The notes beneath the pieces are model-generated. The model made no database searches and was not told where the DNA came from. It was given only the letters and a program-made list of their open reading frames with translations. Source: Adiantum capillus-veneris (Eukaryota > Streptophyta > Polypodiopsida > Polypodiales > Pteridaceae). From it: DNA of 64,000 nt. The stretch lies in NCBI GenBank assembly GCA_014529385.2, contig CM043953.1:92122842-92186841 (forward strand). The letters are read 5' to 3'. Shown here one piece after another: positions 1-11,699 of the stretch (position 1 is the first letter of the stretch; the number at the start of each line of letters is the position of its first letter). Position numbers and translations under genes: made by a program.

Positions 1-1519
1 TGTAAATCCTCTTGCTTTTGATAAGTCAATGAAGACCTTAGTTTCTACGTACATGATTTTTGTCATTTAGTCTCTAAAAGATCCTAGTGGTCCATCAAAT
101 GTAAATGGTAGGAACCAAGAAGATCTAGACTTGCCTTATTTTCTAAAAGGATTCCAAGATGTGTTCATTGATGATATCCCTATGGACTTACCTCCAAAAC
201 AAGGGGATGATGAACATCGCATTGCACTCCTTCGAGGAAGCTCACCGCCTAACATGCCTCTTTATCGAGTCTTACAAGCTCAACAAGAGGAGATCATAAC
301 GCAAGTACGAGAATTTGTAGACAAAGGGATGGTGAGGCCTAGTTCCTCTCCCTTTTGTTCTCCAGTCCTTTTAGTGCAAAAGAAAGATGGTACAGACCGT
401 ATGTGTGTGGACTATCAATCACTAAACCATATCACTATCAAAAACAAATTTCCCGTGCCTCGGGTAGAAGATATGTTTGATAAGCTACAAGGCTCTACCT
501 AATTCAATAGGATTGACCTTAAAAGTGGCTATCATCAAATAAGGATAGTGGATGAAGATATTCTAAAGACCACGTTTCGCACAACGTTTGGTAGTTATGA
601 ATATCTAGTCATGCCTTTTGGCTTGACTAATGCACCAGCTATGTTCAATCGTCTAATGGATAAAATTTTTAGACCTTATCGTAAATTCAATGGAGTATTA
701 TTTGATGATATCATCATCTACTCCAAGTCTTTGGAGGAACATAAGCAACATCTCCAAGTGATTTTTCAAGCATTGAGGGAGAATAATCTTTTTCTCAACC
801 AAAAGAAAAGTGAAATTTTCCTTCAAGAGATTCAATACTTAGGTCATATTATCTCTGAAAATGGCATCCGTATGGATCCATCGAAGTTAGAGGTAATAAA
901 ATCATGGCCTAATCCAAGGAATCTACATGAGCTAAAAAGCTTTATTGGTATGTGCGCATACTATAGACGCTTCATAGCAAAATTCTCTCAAATAGCAGGA
1001 CCACTACATGACTTAACTAAGAAGAACGTTAAGTATGTATGGACTGGTAAGGAAAAAAATGCTTTTTATGAGCTCAAGGAGAAGCTTATTTCCCAAAACC
1101 AGTCCTCATGCTTCCGGATCTCTCAAAGCCCTTTGAGGTCCAATGTGATGCTTGTGGTGATTGCCTTGGAGCAGTTTTGCTTCAAGAAGGGCATGCCATA
1201 GCATATGAGAGCCGAAGGCTCAATACAGATGAACGAGTCTTGGGCATTTATGAGAAAGAGATTTTAGATTTTCTACATGTCCTAGACACATAGAAGCACT
1301 ACCTACATGTCCTAGACACATAGAAGCACTACGTATTAGGGACTCCATTTATCCTACAAACCGACCACTAAAGTCTCAAGTATCTCATGACGCAAACCAA
1401 GCTTTCTGACAAATAAATGAGGTGGGAAAATTTTCTTCTGCAATTTAATTTCCATATTGCTCACATTACTGTTAAGCACAATCAAGTGGCCGATGCACTT
1501 TCATTCAAGAGAAAGGTAA
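1..1519 (+). pseudogene. Ty3/gypsy pol relic: reverse transcriptase and RNase H
   Basis: This is the RT and RNase H part of a Ty3/gypsy polyprotein. One frame runs from 71 to about 1095 with a single TAA at 500-502. It holds the connection region, the KKDGTDRMCVDYQSLN block, IDLKSGYHQI, MPFGLTNAPAMFNRLMD and the catalytic box as FDDIIIYSK, where the family usually has (Y/V)xDD. A one-base shift near 1096 moves the frame to the RNase H part (LSKPFEVQCDACG, AIAYESRRLN), followed by in-frame stops in the 30-bp duplication and beyond. Remnants such as NQVADAL reach about 1500. No integrase follows: the frame runs straight into an LTR at 1520, so the element appears internally deleted. An in-frame stop at 68-70 also breaks the protease-RT linker. 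It is clearly dead. Confidence 0.93.
1273..1332 (+). repeat. Exact 30-bp tandem duplication inside RNase H
   Basis: Two identical 30-base units, 1273-1302 and 1303-1332, lie head to tail in the RNase H region. The duplication keeps the reading frame, but each unit contains a TAG in the pol frame. Perfect identity implies a recent event, later than the decay of the surrounding gene. Confidence 0.95.
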
Positions 1520-2090
1520 TGTCATAAAATCTAATCTCTAACCAACCCAAATGATTTTCTCATATCAAATTGATCACTTAATGTGGGAGAATAAACAGGA
1601 ACAAGCGTTAAGATATAGACATGTGCTTATAGATCTATTTCAACACAAGGCCAATGGTAAAGGGGCCCAAATGAGATATGGTCTATCAAAGAGAAAGGCT
1701 AACCAATGGAGCATAAGACCTTAGGGTTAGCTTCATTGAAGACATCCAATAAAGTGTGTAAAAGTCCTTTGACCGTAGGTAAACTAGGGCTGAGCTAGAG
1801 GTGGGAACCCGGCCCAAGCTTGAGGTGGAAACCTGGCCCACACTTTAAGGTGCTTGAGGTTCTTGATGACTGAGGTGCTTGATGATTGAGATTCTTGAGG
1901 TTCTTGACGTGCTTGAGATGCTAGGGCCGTACTTGAGGTGAGAACCTAGCCCAAGCTTGAAGTGCTTAAGGGCCAAGCTTGTGGTGGGAACTGAACCTAT
2001 GCATGAGGGGCTTGAGGTGTCAAAAGGTCAAATCCAATCCCTACAAGGAGGGGGTGAGCCCTAGAAAGATGGGGGATGAGAGAGAACAAC

Positions 2091-2123
<33 letters not shown>

Positions 2124-3135
2124 GTCATGCTTGGTACAAAGAAAGCAAAGGGGACACTTGTCAAGTTCCTTCTCATGTTTCCCTCATGGTGTGCTTGAAG
2201 CCTATTGGTTGGCCACCCAAGGGGTCCAATGATAATTTAGGAGATTTAATTAATTGTATTTTCATTTATCAAGTCCTCTCTCTCGAAGGGGAAAGGGGGA
2301 CACTTGTCCCAAGGCTACGCTTGTTGCTTGTAATGCCTCCTGCTTGTGATTTGGCTAGATTTGGAGGGGTCCAATGAGCTTCAAGCAAGCTACAAGGGGG
2401 GGTCTACCAAATCAAGCTAGGGGGTTGCTTAGGGGGTATACTCTCCCACACACTCTCATTATGCAATGTGCAAAGTGCAAGAGCTCCCTGTCCTTCTCCA
2501 ACCAAGTATAGGTTTAAAGCCTACACCAACACTCTTGGCTATGGAGTGCAAATCCAACCAAGAGACATGCTTCAATGCTTAAGCTTGCCATCTTCTCCAT
2601 CTTCATCACTATGCTATTATGTATGCTAGCAAGAAGAGTTATGATAAGTGAGGAACTATTTCTTTCTCCTATGAATTGTTTCTTCTTCCTCTTCCCTACC
2701 CTCATTCCCTGCTAGCTCTCTCCACCTTCGAAGGTGGTTGGGGTCTTGGGACACTGAGGCTTGGGATAGTTAAATATTTCTTCAAATTTTATGTTTGTTA
2801 TGATTGTGATGCATGAAGCTTTCCATCTTCATTGCATCACCTATGTCACAAGGAACACAAATATTGTATTGTAACAAGTCTCTTTTAATGGGAGAAATCA
2901 TAATACAAATGCCTATTGGAGGGTGGACCGGGTCCACCTAAATCTGGTCCTCAACCGTTGTCATGTTCTCTAAATTCTCTCTCTCGCAAAAGTATTGTTC
3001 ATGCCAAGTTAATTAATTGCTATGCCTATGTTGCTATCTTCAATTATGTTCACCCGCTATGCTCACAAAGTAATTTCTCAAAAGTACTCTCATTAATTTC
3101 TGCTACTCTCAAGTTAATAGGACAATTCCATTACA
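1520..3135 (+). mobile_element. Long terminal repeat, copy A (3' LTR of the gypsy relic)
   Basis: It starts TGTCATAAAATC and ends in ATTACA, and it aligns by eye with the LTRs at 7641-9745 (-), 51449-53038 (+) and 61614-63168 (-). Shared landmarks are the ATTTTCTCATAT...TTTAATGTGGGG block near the start, 'CCAATGAG' pasture-like repeats in the middle, and the GGGAGAAA..CATAATACAAA...GGTCCTCAACNGTTGTCA block near 2890-2960. A short (CA)n tract lies at about 2095-2122. As the 3' LTR of the pol relic it directly follows RNase H remnants. Its right edge abuts a 5'-truncated LINE. No target-site duplication can be tested because the 5' end of the element lies outside the window. Confidence 0.8.
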
Positions 3136-4990
3136 TTGAGGATGTATGTGGTGGGCTTGAAAAGTTGTCTGCTCGCAAAGCGGGAGATCTTCAAGGTATC
3201 AAGCCGGAGATGATCAAATGGACATGAGAGTTTACCCATGAGTGTATGTGTAATATGTTCAATCTTGCACTTCAACATGGTATGCGTTATGATTGGAGTA
3301 TTAATTGGGTTAAGCCTTTGCATAAAGGAGGGGATGTAGAAAATGTAAATAACTACCGGACTATAATGATTGGGTCTCCGATGGAAAAGCTGTTTGGGTT
3401 CATAATGGAGATGAAATTGAGTGATTGGGTTGAAGAGAATGACAAGCTTGCAAAGGACAAGCAGGTTTTTGTCGATCCCATAGCAGCATTGATAATCTTG
3501 TCACTCTTCATATTCTCATGGAGAAAAGTCAGTTGAAAGGCAAGCGATTGTATTGTTGTTTTGTGGACTTTAAGAAAAATTTTGATATGATTCCACTTAA
3601 CAATTTATGGAGAAGGATGGAAGAACTCCAAGTGCCAACTGAGTTTATGCTTGCAGTTTCTTGAATCTATGAGAAGGTGATGTGTCAATATCGCATGGGA
3701 GGAGGAATTTTAGAATTTTTTGGAAGCACTATTGGGGTTAAACAAGGATGTCCATTGTCACCAACTCTCTTTGGTCTATGCATCGATCAATTGAAACAAA
3801 TGGTACTTGAATTTATGCAAGAAGAAGGCATTGAAGAGGTCACTATTTGCAATGCGGTAATCATGCTTTTGTTGTATGTAGATTATGTAGTACTTCAGCA
3901 CACACTTTAGAAGATGCAAAAAAGCTTATGGTTGTCCTTGAGAACTTTTGCTTGCATAGTGGGATGATTGTGAATGAATCCAAAACAAAGGTTATGCTTG
4001 TGAAAACCAACCATAAGGAGAAGCCATGCATTGTGTACAACAATGAGACACTTGAAGTTGTTGAGAGCTTTAATTACCTTGGCCTTGAGTTTGCGTTCAA
4101 TCACAACTAGCATGAATGTGCTCTGCGTCGTTTGAAATTGGAAATGAGAGCGTATTATGCATTTGAAAACATGTGTAATGCGGGAACATCAAGTGCTGGG
4201 TTCTCAAGAAGTACCTTTTTGATGCATTGGTGACACTGGTTCTTCTTTATGGAGTTGAAGTGTGGGATGGGAGCATCTCAAAGTCTACATGGAAAGAGTT
4301 TGAGAATGTCCAAAAGTGTTTTCTTACAAACTTTCTCCAAATTAAGACACAAACACCATATATGCTCCTACTTCTTGAGTCGGGATCTCTTCCAATTGAG
4401 GTTATGGGCATGGAAAGGGTTGTGGAGTACATGATAAAGATGCATCAAAATCCCTCACATTGACTTCCTACAATTGCATGGGAAGCAAGAAAAAAAGTTC
4501 AAAAGACGCATAAAAGCAAGATCTTGAGCACGGGATGGATGCAAGAAATAAAGAACGGGTTTGGGAGATGAAATGGATTACACTTGCTACATGATGATTC
4601 AATTGACTCCCAAGTGAGTGAAGCTTTTCTATAACACCAATGTATTATGGCTTGGGAGAAATCTGGTGGGTCAGGCTTCTCACATTACACCACCCATATT
4701 GCCCCCAGCTAAAAAACCATGTTCTTCACTAAAAGAGGAAATCGTACTCGCACTTACATGCTTGAGCCTATCCCCTTGTTGGCGATACGCACTATTGCAG
4801 CCATTAGGCTTAGTTCCCATTTCCTTCGATGCAAGACAGGACGTTGGGGCAATTGAGAAGAGTCAAATTGACTGTGCACATTATGCTCACTGCAAGTTCA
4901 AGAGTCTGATTACCACTCACTACTAGAGTGATGAACTTTTGGTCACATCCAAACTTGCTTCTCTCACATTTTCAGCCATGACTTAGACCT
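3136..4990 (+). pseudogene. LINE (non-LTR retrotransposon) ORF2 relic
   Basis: This is a non-LTR reverse transcriptase in broken frames. Recognisable in order are ARKAGDLQGIKPEMIKW (about 3165-3225), GDVENVNNYRTIMIG (about 3330-3375), CFVDFKKNFDMIPL (about 3560-3600), GVKQGCPLSPTLFGLCID (about 3737-3790), the active-site box MLLLYVDYVVL (about 3862-3895), NESKTKVM and FNYLGLEF (about 3970-4090). The C-terminal part includes LLYGVEVW (about 4235-4260), AIRTIAAIRLSSHFLRCKTG (about 4790-4850) and a degraded Cys-rich end. The catalytic YADD box reads YVDY, so the second aspartate is lost. Stops and at least three frameshifts interrupt it. The 5' end is truncated against LTR A. Confidence 0.9.
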
Positions 4991-5372
<382 letters not shown>

Positions 5373-7221
5373 GGCAACCATGCAATCAAACCATGGTGCC
5401 CCTAGGATTACATACTCATGCTTGAGAGGACAGATAAAGAAGTCCTCTTTGTCCACATAGCTTTGGACATGGAGCCTCAATTCCTCGCTTAAGGGAGTGA
5501 CTAAAGCTTCTTGCCCCTTGAAAGCACCATCGATGGGTAGCACATCTCCCATCTCATAGGCTTGGATGCATAGATTGGTGGCGAACTCTCTGGATATGAA
5601 ATTGTGAGTAGAACCAGGGTCAAAGAGAATAAAAGCATCATGTTCTCTTACCTTTTCCCAAGCATGGCATAGAGGAGATCATTTGTGGTGAACTTCCTCT
5701 TCTTGGATTTCAGCCAAGGCAGCTCTAGGAGGATCATGGAAGGTGTTCTTTTGGGGCAAGCACAATACGCATGCCCTTGCTTGCCACATTTGAAACAATG
5801 GTTATCCTCGCGATAACACTCAAGCTCTTCAGGAGAGAGTTTGATTTTGCCTTTGTGAACTCCCTTCTCCTTGGCGTTGTTGTTAGTGGAATTGCCCTTA
5901 GGAGGCTTTTGGACATTTTCCTTCCCCTTAGGCTCATTGGAACCCTTGTTTTATGTGAGCTTAAGATTTCTCTTAGCCCCTGTTTGGAAATTGATTCGTG
6001 AAGCCACCATGCTATGGTGTATGACAGCAGATATGGTGCATGGCCTTTGGGAGTTGACATACTCTGCCATATCTTCAGTTAAGCCTGCACAAAATTGTTG
6101 TTCTTGCTCTCCAAAATCCATCTTTTTGAAGATAGTGGCTTTGAGATGTAAGTCTCAAAACGTGTCTACATATTTGTGACTGGATTTGTAGGGAGAGAGC
6201 TTCAAGCTTCGCCATTCGGTGACTACTTTGTCTTTGGCATCGGTGGCCAAAAACTGCTTCATGATGTTTGTGGAGATTCACTGTTTTCCCATAGGCTAGA
6301 CCACCATTGCCTGGTGGAATTTTGAAAATGCATAGCTACATGGCGTAGCTTAGAGGACACCGTGAAGCCCTCATCTCCACACGCCGCATTGAATTGCTGG
6401 ATGAAAGCCAAGACTTTGTCCGTAGCACCAAAAGTGCCATTGTAGGTAAGGAAAGAGTTGTTCTTTCCTCCCTCTTTGAAATTCTTGAGCTTGGACGACC
6501 TCTTCCATGCGGCATAGGATTTCCTATGACCTCTTCTTTTTTGTGGTTCGAAAGTTGCACCATCACTTTCTTCAGAGGAGGCAGAATTTGAGGAAGATGG
6601 AGAAGAGGGTTACCTCCTTCTTTCCTTTTTCTTGCCTTGGTCTTCCTTTTCGGCACCATCACTTTCTTCATAAGAGGAAGAAGATGGAGAAGAGGGTGAC
6701 CTCCTCTTTCTTGCCTTTCTCTTCTCTTGTTTTCTATCATCCGTCTTTGAATTATGGTGTGGAGAAGTGTGCGATGATCTTCTTTGTTTAGGAGGTGATG
6801 GAGAGTGTTTTGCCCGCCGTCTTTGTGGAGCCACCACCAAGGTGGTAGGAGACTCACTTATTTTTTGTTCTTTTGGTGGGGGCTCTTGAGTTCTCCTTTG
6901 GGAAGAAGATGCATCATCAAGTAGTAAATTTTTGAGGCCTTCGTATGGATCCTCTTCTTCTTCTCGAACCAGAGAGAATTCTCTTTTGGAAGTCTCGCAA
7001 GGAGGCTTCCTTGGTACTCTCCCATCATGGTGGGGAGTTTGGAGAATCCCATGATCACGTAGCTGCCACTGCACTTCACTTTGGAGGGATGGATTGCCCA
7101 TGGCTTGTTGAAGCCTATAAACAAGGTAGTTGACAAGCATAGGGGCATCACTAGTAGCATACTCATTAGCAAAATCAAAGCTATCAACATTAATTTCACT
7201 CTCTTTACTATTGTCAGCCAT
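5373..7221 (-). pseudogene. Ty3/gypsy gag-protease relic
   Basis: On the minus strand a gag begins at ATG 7219-7221 (MADNSKESEINVDSFDF). A 203-residue open frame, rich in Lys/Arg/Ser toward its end, runs to 6610. Frameshifts then spread the gag core over other frames. A CCHC zinc knuckle, CFKCGKQGHAYCAC (CX2CX4HX4C), is readable at about 5757-5800. A retropepsin follows: FDPGSTHNFIS at about 5600-5625, where the usual D(S/T)G reads DPG, and ILGAPWFDCMVAH at about 5375-5410. The coding sequence stops at the (CA)n tract, so RT, RNase H and integrase are missing. It lies downstream of its own primer-binding site (7628-7639) and 5' LTR (7641-9745). Confidence 0.88.
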
Positions 7222-7627
7222 TCTAAGAATTTTTTTAAGGTGTAATATTTTTAGATGTACTTTGGCACTTCAAGCCCTAGATGTTGCTCCTATTTACCCC
7301 TTTAGAAAAGCACTCAAACTATTGTACCCATGGCTCAAATATCATTAATTGCAAGGAATAGAAGAGAGGGTCTTTCAACACCAAAACAATACCGGCTCAT
7401 TTAAAGCTTCTAATAGCTCAATAGTGGTTAATCCATAGGCAAGCCCCATAGGACTCCACTATTAAGATCATAGCTCTCGACGGTGATGCCCCATTATCTG
7501 CACGAAGGCAGGCACACTACAAGGATGAAAAATCCCTATTCTACTTACTCAATTGAAATTAATAATACCAACCATTTATAGCTAGCTTGAGGACCTCCCT
7601 TCTTGAGCAAGAAAAGAGAAACCTTGT
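7222..7627 (-). other. Untranslated leader of the gag-protease element
   Basis: These 400 bases lie between the primer-binding site and the gag ATG. No open frame or known motif is visible. The position fits a gypsy 5' leader. Confidence 0.6.
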
Positions 7628-7639
7628 GCTCTGATACCA
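7628..7639 (-). promoter_or_regulatory. Primer-binding site matching initiator tRNA-Met
   Basis: Read on the minus strand, the sequence just inside the LTR end (…TTACA) is T then TGGTATCAGAGC. This is the classic plant retrotransposon site complementary to the 3' end of initiator tRNA-Met. It fixes both the LTR boundary at 7641 and the minus-strand polarity of this element. Confidence 0.93.
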
Positions 7640-7640
7640 A

Positions 7641-9745
7641 TGTAACATTTAATGGCATAGTAACTTGTGTGTAGAAAAAAAAAACATAGACAAATAGTGA
7701 GCTTTTCATTACAATAGATTCCTAATGAGCATAGCAAGAGTGCTTGGATGGAGACCTGGGAGATTCACTCTATATACAAAATGGGACGCCACTTGCAAGC
7801 AAACAACTTTAATAAAACCCCCATATATGACTCATATTAGGGAATATGACCCCCTTTTCTACGCTTATATGACAATCAATGAAGAAAACTATCATACCCC
7901 TGTCTTAAATATAAAATGTAGGTCTCACATTATCTAACTGAGTAAAACTAGTCAAATAGTATGTAGCATAGTGACTAGCAATGTACTAAGGAACCACTTA
8001 TGTTGATAAATAGATGTACCCTCAATGTCTCTTAGTTTGACTTTCAAACTATGTGCCCTATCAGCCTGCACTCTAGCTACTCGTCCAATTTTGACCCATC
8101 CAAAGATGGTGTAAATCAATTCTTTACTTGTTCCAAATCAGCCCTTATCTATGACTGGGGATTCATGCAAAAGTTAAATCAACCCGAGTCAGTTCCCCCT
8201 CCCCCCCCAAATATGATACCCCCCTCCCTTATTTTTAAGCTTGCGAGATAAATTATTGGGGGCCTATCCCTAACTTATATGCTTACGTAACTTGTACAAA
8301 AACCCCCCTCCCCTGACCTTACGTGGTGCGGTAAGTTTTCCGTGGTGAATCCCCCGAGGATGGAGAGAGCAACAAAAATCATAACACCTAGTTAGATAGG
8401 CATGAAAAATACTTCAAAAGAGAGAGAAACTAAGCTATTGACAACAGTTGAGGACCAGATTTACATTGAGCCGGTCCCCCCTGCAAAAGGCTTTTGCACA
8501 CACTTATAAAACACAACATCAATTCCCTCACAGTCTCAGACCCAAGACCTCACACACCTTCGAAGATGGTGAGAGCTAGTGGGGTATGAGAGTAGATTGA
8601 GAAGGAGTACTCTTACGAGAAAGAAAGTATATCTCCTCATCTAATCACTCATAATAGCTTAGCATAGCTTAGTAATTAGCATGGTAGAGGAATGAGCATG
8701 CATTGGAGCTTGGATCTTGGTTGAATTTGCATCACAAAGCCAAGAGTTGTTGGTGTAGGCCTCCCTTCTCACAAGCTTGGAGTAGGTGATGAGCTTTTTA
8801 TTAAAGCTTGAGAAGGAGAGAGAGTTTTCTTTGCTTCACACATGAGATTGTGTGAGTGTGTGTGTGATAATGCCTCGAGAAAATCAGCCCCCTCTCTCTC
8901 TTGGTCGACCCCCCATGTTTTTTACGCATGCTGACACCCCATTGGACCCTGCAAAGCCTAGCCAATGATAATTAAGAATCATAAGTGATAGCCTTGTGAC
9001 ATATGTCTCCCTTTCCCCTTTTGTGAGAGTTTTAGGTAATTAATTAATGCAATTAAACTCTCATTGGACCCCTTAGTCTTCTGGCCTATAGGAATCAGGC
9101 AAGCCATTAGGTTGCAGAATGCTCACTGGACCCCTTGGGAGACTAGCCAATAGTCTTCCAGAGAGATTAATTCGTATTGGTTCTTTTAATAAGTGTTTTT
9201 AAATGAGCTAAACTATATTTAATCCAACCTAATTCTCATTGGTCCACCTCTATGGCCATCCAATAGGATTTCAATGCACCTTGTGGGCAATTGGGCTAGG
9301 GAGCTGACATGTGTCCACTATGCCCTTTGTGTAAAGGGGCTTGCATGAGTGTGTGTGTGTGTGTGTGTGTGTGTTTCTCTCTCATCCCCTACTAAAAGGG
9401 CTTGCCCCCTTCTCTTTAGGAGCTTGCAAAGAGTTTTTGTACACTATCAAGCATCCAATTTTCCTAAGCGACCATTGGACTTAACCTTTGAATTTTGGAA
9501 CCTTAGCATTTTGGAAGTCTTAATGGGCTGAACCTTAGGTCTTTGAAGCCCATTGCTTTCACATTTCTCTTTTGCAGATAGTTCGCCTTTGGATCCCTAT
9601 TTTCCCTCCTTTGGATCCCTACTATGACTAGTCTGCTAGTCTTACCAATAATCGAGCTTTTTCTCCCTTAGTACTTCCCCATATTAAATGATCAATTTTA
9701 CATGAGAAAATCATATCGGAGAATTAGATATTAGTTATTATGACA
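7641..9745 (-). mobile_element. Long terminal repeat, copy B (5' LTR of the gag-protease element)
   Basis: Read on the minus strand it starts TGTCATAATAACTAATATC at 9745 and ends ...AAATGTTACA at 7641, directly before the tRNA-Met primer site. Without the 603-bp insertion at 7755-8357 it is about 1.49 kb, similar to copies A, C and D. A GT-rich run lies at about 9350-9375. The flank beyond 9745 is a different gag relic in the same orientation, so this element probably landed in, or next to, an older gypsy copy. Confidence 0.9.
7755..8357. mobile_element. 603-bp non-autonomous Mutator-like insertion in LTR B
   Basis: Both edges carry the 9-base direct repeat GGATGGAGA (7746-7754 and 8358-8366). 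The uninterrupted LTR D reads straight through the same spot (GCTTGGGTGGAGAGAG), so the 603 bases are an insertion. The ends are imperfect inverted repeats: GGGAGATTCAC at 7758-7768, and GGGGATTCAC read inward from the right edge. A 9-bp target duplication with short inverted ends fits a Mutator-like MITE. The interior is A/T-rich with C-runs and has no transposase. Confidence 0.82.
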
Positions 9746-11238
9746 TTGATGCTCAATTTTTACTTCATAAGTAGCTACCTCCATTGAAGAGGTGGCATGG
9801 TTAGTTTCCATATCGTCAACTAAGGTTTGCATCCCCCCCTTCCCAAAGTTAGTTCTCAAGGGTAGACCTATCTCTCTTAAGTGGATTTTACCATCCTTAA
9901 AAAAGACAACATATTTTGTCAAAGCATCACTAAAACTATCACAATCCCTTCTTACATGGTATGTACTATCAGACCAAATACATCTATTAACAAAATCTTC
10001 TTTGGGCTATTGTCTTTGCCTAGGAAGTGGCCCTGAGGGTTGGCCTTTTTCTTCAAGATTTGCAAGCTTCACCTTCAAGTCACACATTACCTTCACAAGC
10101 TCATCTAGCATAGACTCATCAAACTTAGGAGCTATAAAAGTAGGCTTTACCGTTTTTGTCGGAAGTTGAGGTGGATGGACTTGTAGTGTTTACTACCATC
10201 TTCTCCCTCCTTTTTTGTTTGGCAAGCAGTGGGACAACACCTTCAACCTCATTCCAGTCAGTCTTTAGTCCTTGCTTAGCATCTTTATCTTCAAGTAGAA
10301 GCTCCAAATTTTCTTGAAACTCTTTACCTGTAGCTTGTAAGAAAATATCTATCTGTCTTTGCCTAGGAAGTGGCCCTGATGTGGTTGGCCTTTTTCTTCA
10401 AGCTTTGCAAGCTTCACCTTCAAGTCACGCATTACCTTCACAAGCTCATCTAGCATAGACTCATCAAACTTAGGAGCTATAAAACTAGGCTTTACCATTT
10501 TTGTCAGAAGTTGAGGTGGATGGACTTGTAGTGTTTACTACCATCTTCTCCCTTCTTCTTTGTTGTTAGGCAAGCAGTGAGATAGCACCTTCAACCTCAT
10601 TCCAGTCGGTCTTTAGTCCTTGCTCAACATCTTTATCTTCAAGTAAAAGCTCCAAATTTTCTTGAAACTTTTACCTGCAGCTTGTAAGAAAAGATCTATC
10701 TTCTCTGCATCTAAGGTGGCCCTTTCTATCCTGGTGAGTTGTGCATAACGCCACTCAAATTTCCCAAGTAGCTTGGTTACTGACAGTCCTTGCTTTGGCT
10801 TGACTATCCATTCTAAGAATTTCCTTTTGGTCACTCTCTCATAGTACTCCATGAAATATTCGTCCTTTAAAGTTACTTTGAGCTCTTCTCAGTTTATTCC
10901 ATGCCCAATTTTAATTGTCCTAACATGTTCCCTAATTTCTACAACAACAACTAGCTCAAAAATTTGAATCATCTCACCTTCTGACATGCGATGCAGTTCC
11001 ATCTCCTTCACATACTCACGCAAGTACTTGGTTACATATTTGCCATTGAATTGATTCATTCTGTTGATGAGTGCTTGTATGGATTTGGTTACTAAATCTC
11101 CCTTCTTTCAGTGGCAAGTTGTTGGTGCATAAACATTGCAAATGCTTGAAACATTTGCATTGTTACTGGGTCAAAATGCATACCATGTTGCTCCACATGA
11201 TCACCCATGATTACCCAAAATTCTCACCCTGGAAGATT
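9746..11238 (-). pseudogene. Second gypsy gag relic, different family
   Basis: The minus strand carries a retroviral-type gag distinct from the one at 5.4-7.2 kb. Readable pieces in order are MVTKYLREYVKEMELHRMSE (about 11030-10970), MEYYERVTKRKFLEWIVKPK (10852-10793), FEWRYAQLTRIERATLDAEK (about 10770-10712), then ELLLEDKDAKQGLKTDWNEV (about 10305-10246) and the C-terminal FGKGGMQTLVDDMETNH (about 9860-9810). The zinc-knuckle position reads NRCIWSDSTYHVRRDC at about 9990-9945 and has lost one cysteine. A 343-bp tandem duplication disrupts the middle. The gene stops at LTR B (9745) and no pol part is present. Confidence 0.75.
10011..10690. repeat. 343-bp tandem duplication within the gag relic
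   Basis: The segment starting TGTCTTTGCCTAGGAAG at 10011 recurs at 10354 with few differences, through to the AGCTTGTAAGAAAA…ATCTATC block. It duplicates the gag region around the LLLEDKDAKQG block and its linker. 343 is not a multiple of three, so the duplication shifts frame. Confidence 0.92.
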
Positions 11239-11256
11239 TGCGTCGGGTTCACCAAA
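11239..11256 (-). promoter_or_regulatory. Possible primer-binding site of the second gag element
   Basis: Minus-strand TTGGTGAACCCGACG lies about 210 bases before the first readable gag codons. TGG-initial sequences in this position usually prime reverse transcription. I cannot match it to a particular tRNA by eye, so this is tentative. Confidence 0.35.
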
Positions 11257-11344
11257 AATATGTCGAGAAGTTTGCGGTCTTGCCAGGAAATCAACAGGAT
11301 TTTTTTTGTGAGAGTTTGTGAGAGAATTGCAAAAACTATATGAA

Positions 11345-11440
11345 GGAGTGCATCTTTGAAAATTATGCAAGCTACTATCCCATTAGGATATGATTCCTTC
11401 CTAGTAGTTATTAAAAAGACATATAAGAAAAATACATAGA

Positions 11441-11484
<44 letters not shown>

Positions 11485-11695
11485 AAAGTTACCCTAGAAA
11501 TAGAATCTAGGTAGGGTGTGAGATGATAATGAGATAGTATAAAGAAAGAACCAATGTTTTTTGCCTCAAGTTAAAGAGACGGAGCTATTGACTCTTTTTC
11601 CCATAGTACTTTCTAATGGTAAGGTAAGAATTTGTTACTCTTGAGATAAATAATAGGATGAGATAGAAAGATTAAATTATTATAATTAGATATCC
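11345..11695. repeat. Dispersed repeat Y, copy 1
   Basis: About 350 bases starting GAGTGCATCTTTGAAAAT share clear similarity with 45797-46135, including an (AT)n tract (11439-11481), the GAATCTAG..AGGGTGTGAGAT block and the CAAAGAGAC.GAGCTATTGA block. It sits upstream of a gag relic on the minus strand here and beside LTR-like DNA at 45.8 kb, so it may be part of an LTR. No coding signal is seen. Confidence 0.7.
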
Positions 11696-11699
11696 ATTG

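Noticed and set aside
1520-3135. Frame 1979-2377 as a gene
   Set aside because: It contains a His-Thr run from a (CA)n tract and lies wholly within an LTR.
9731-9922. Small gene of 63 codons
   Set aside because: Its FGKGGMQTLVDD wording continues the gag relic upstream on the same strand; it is the gag C-terminus, not a separate gene.
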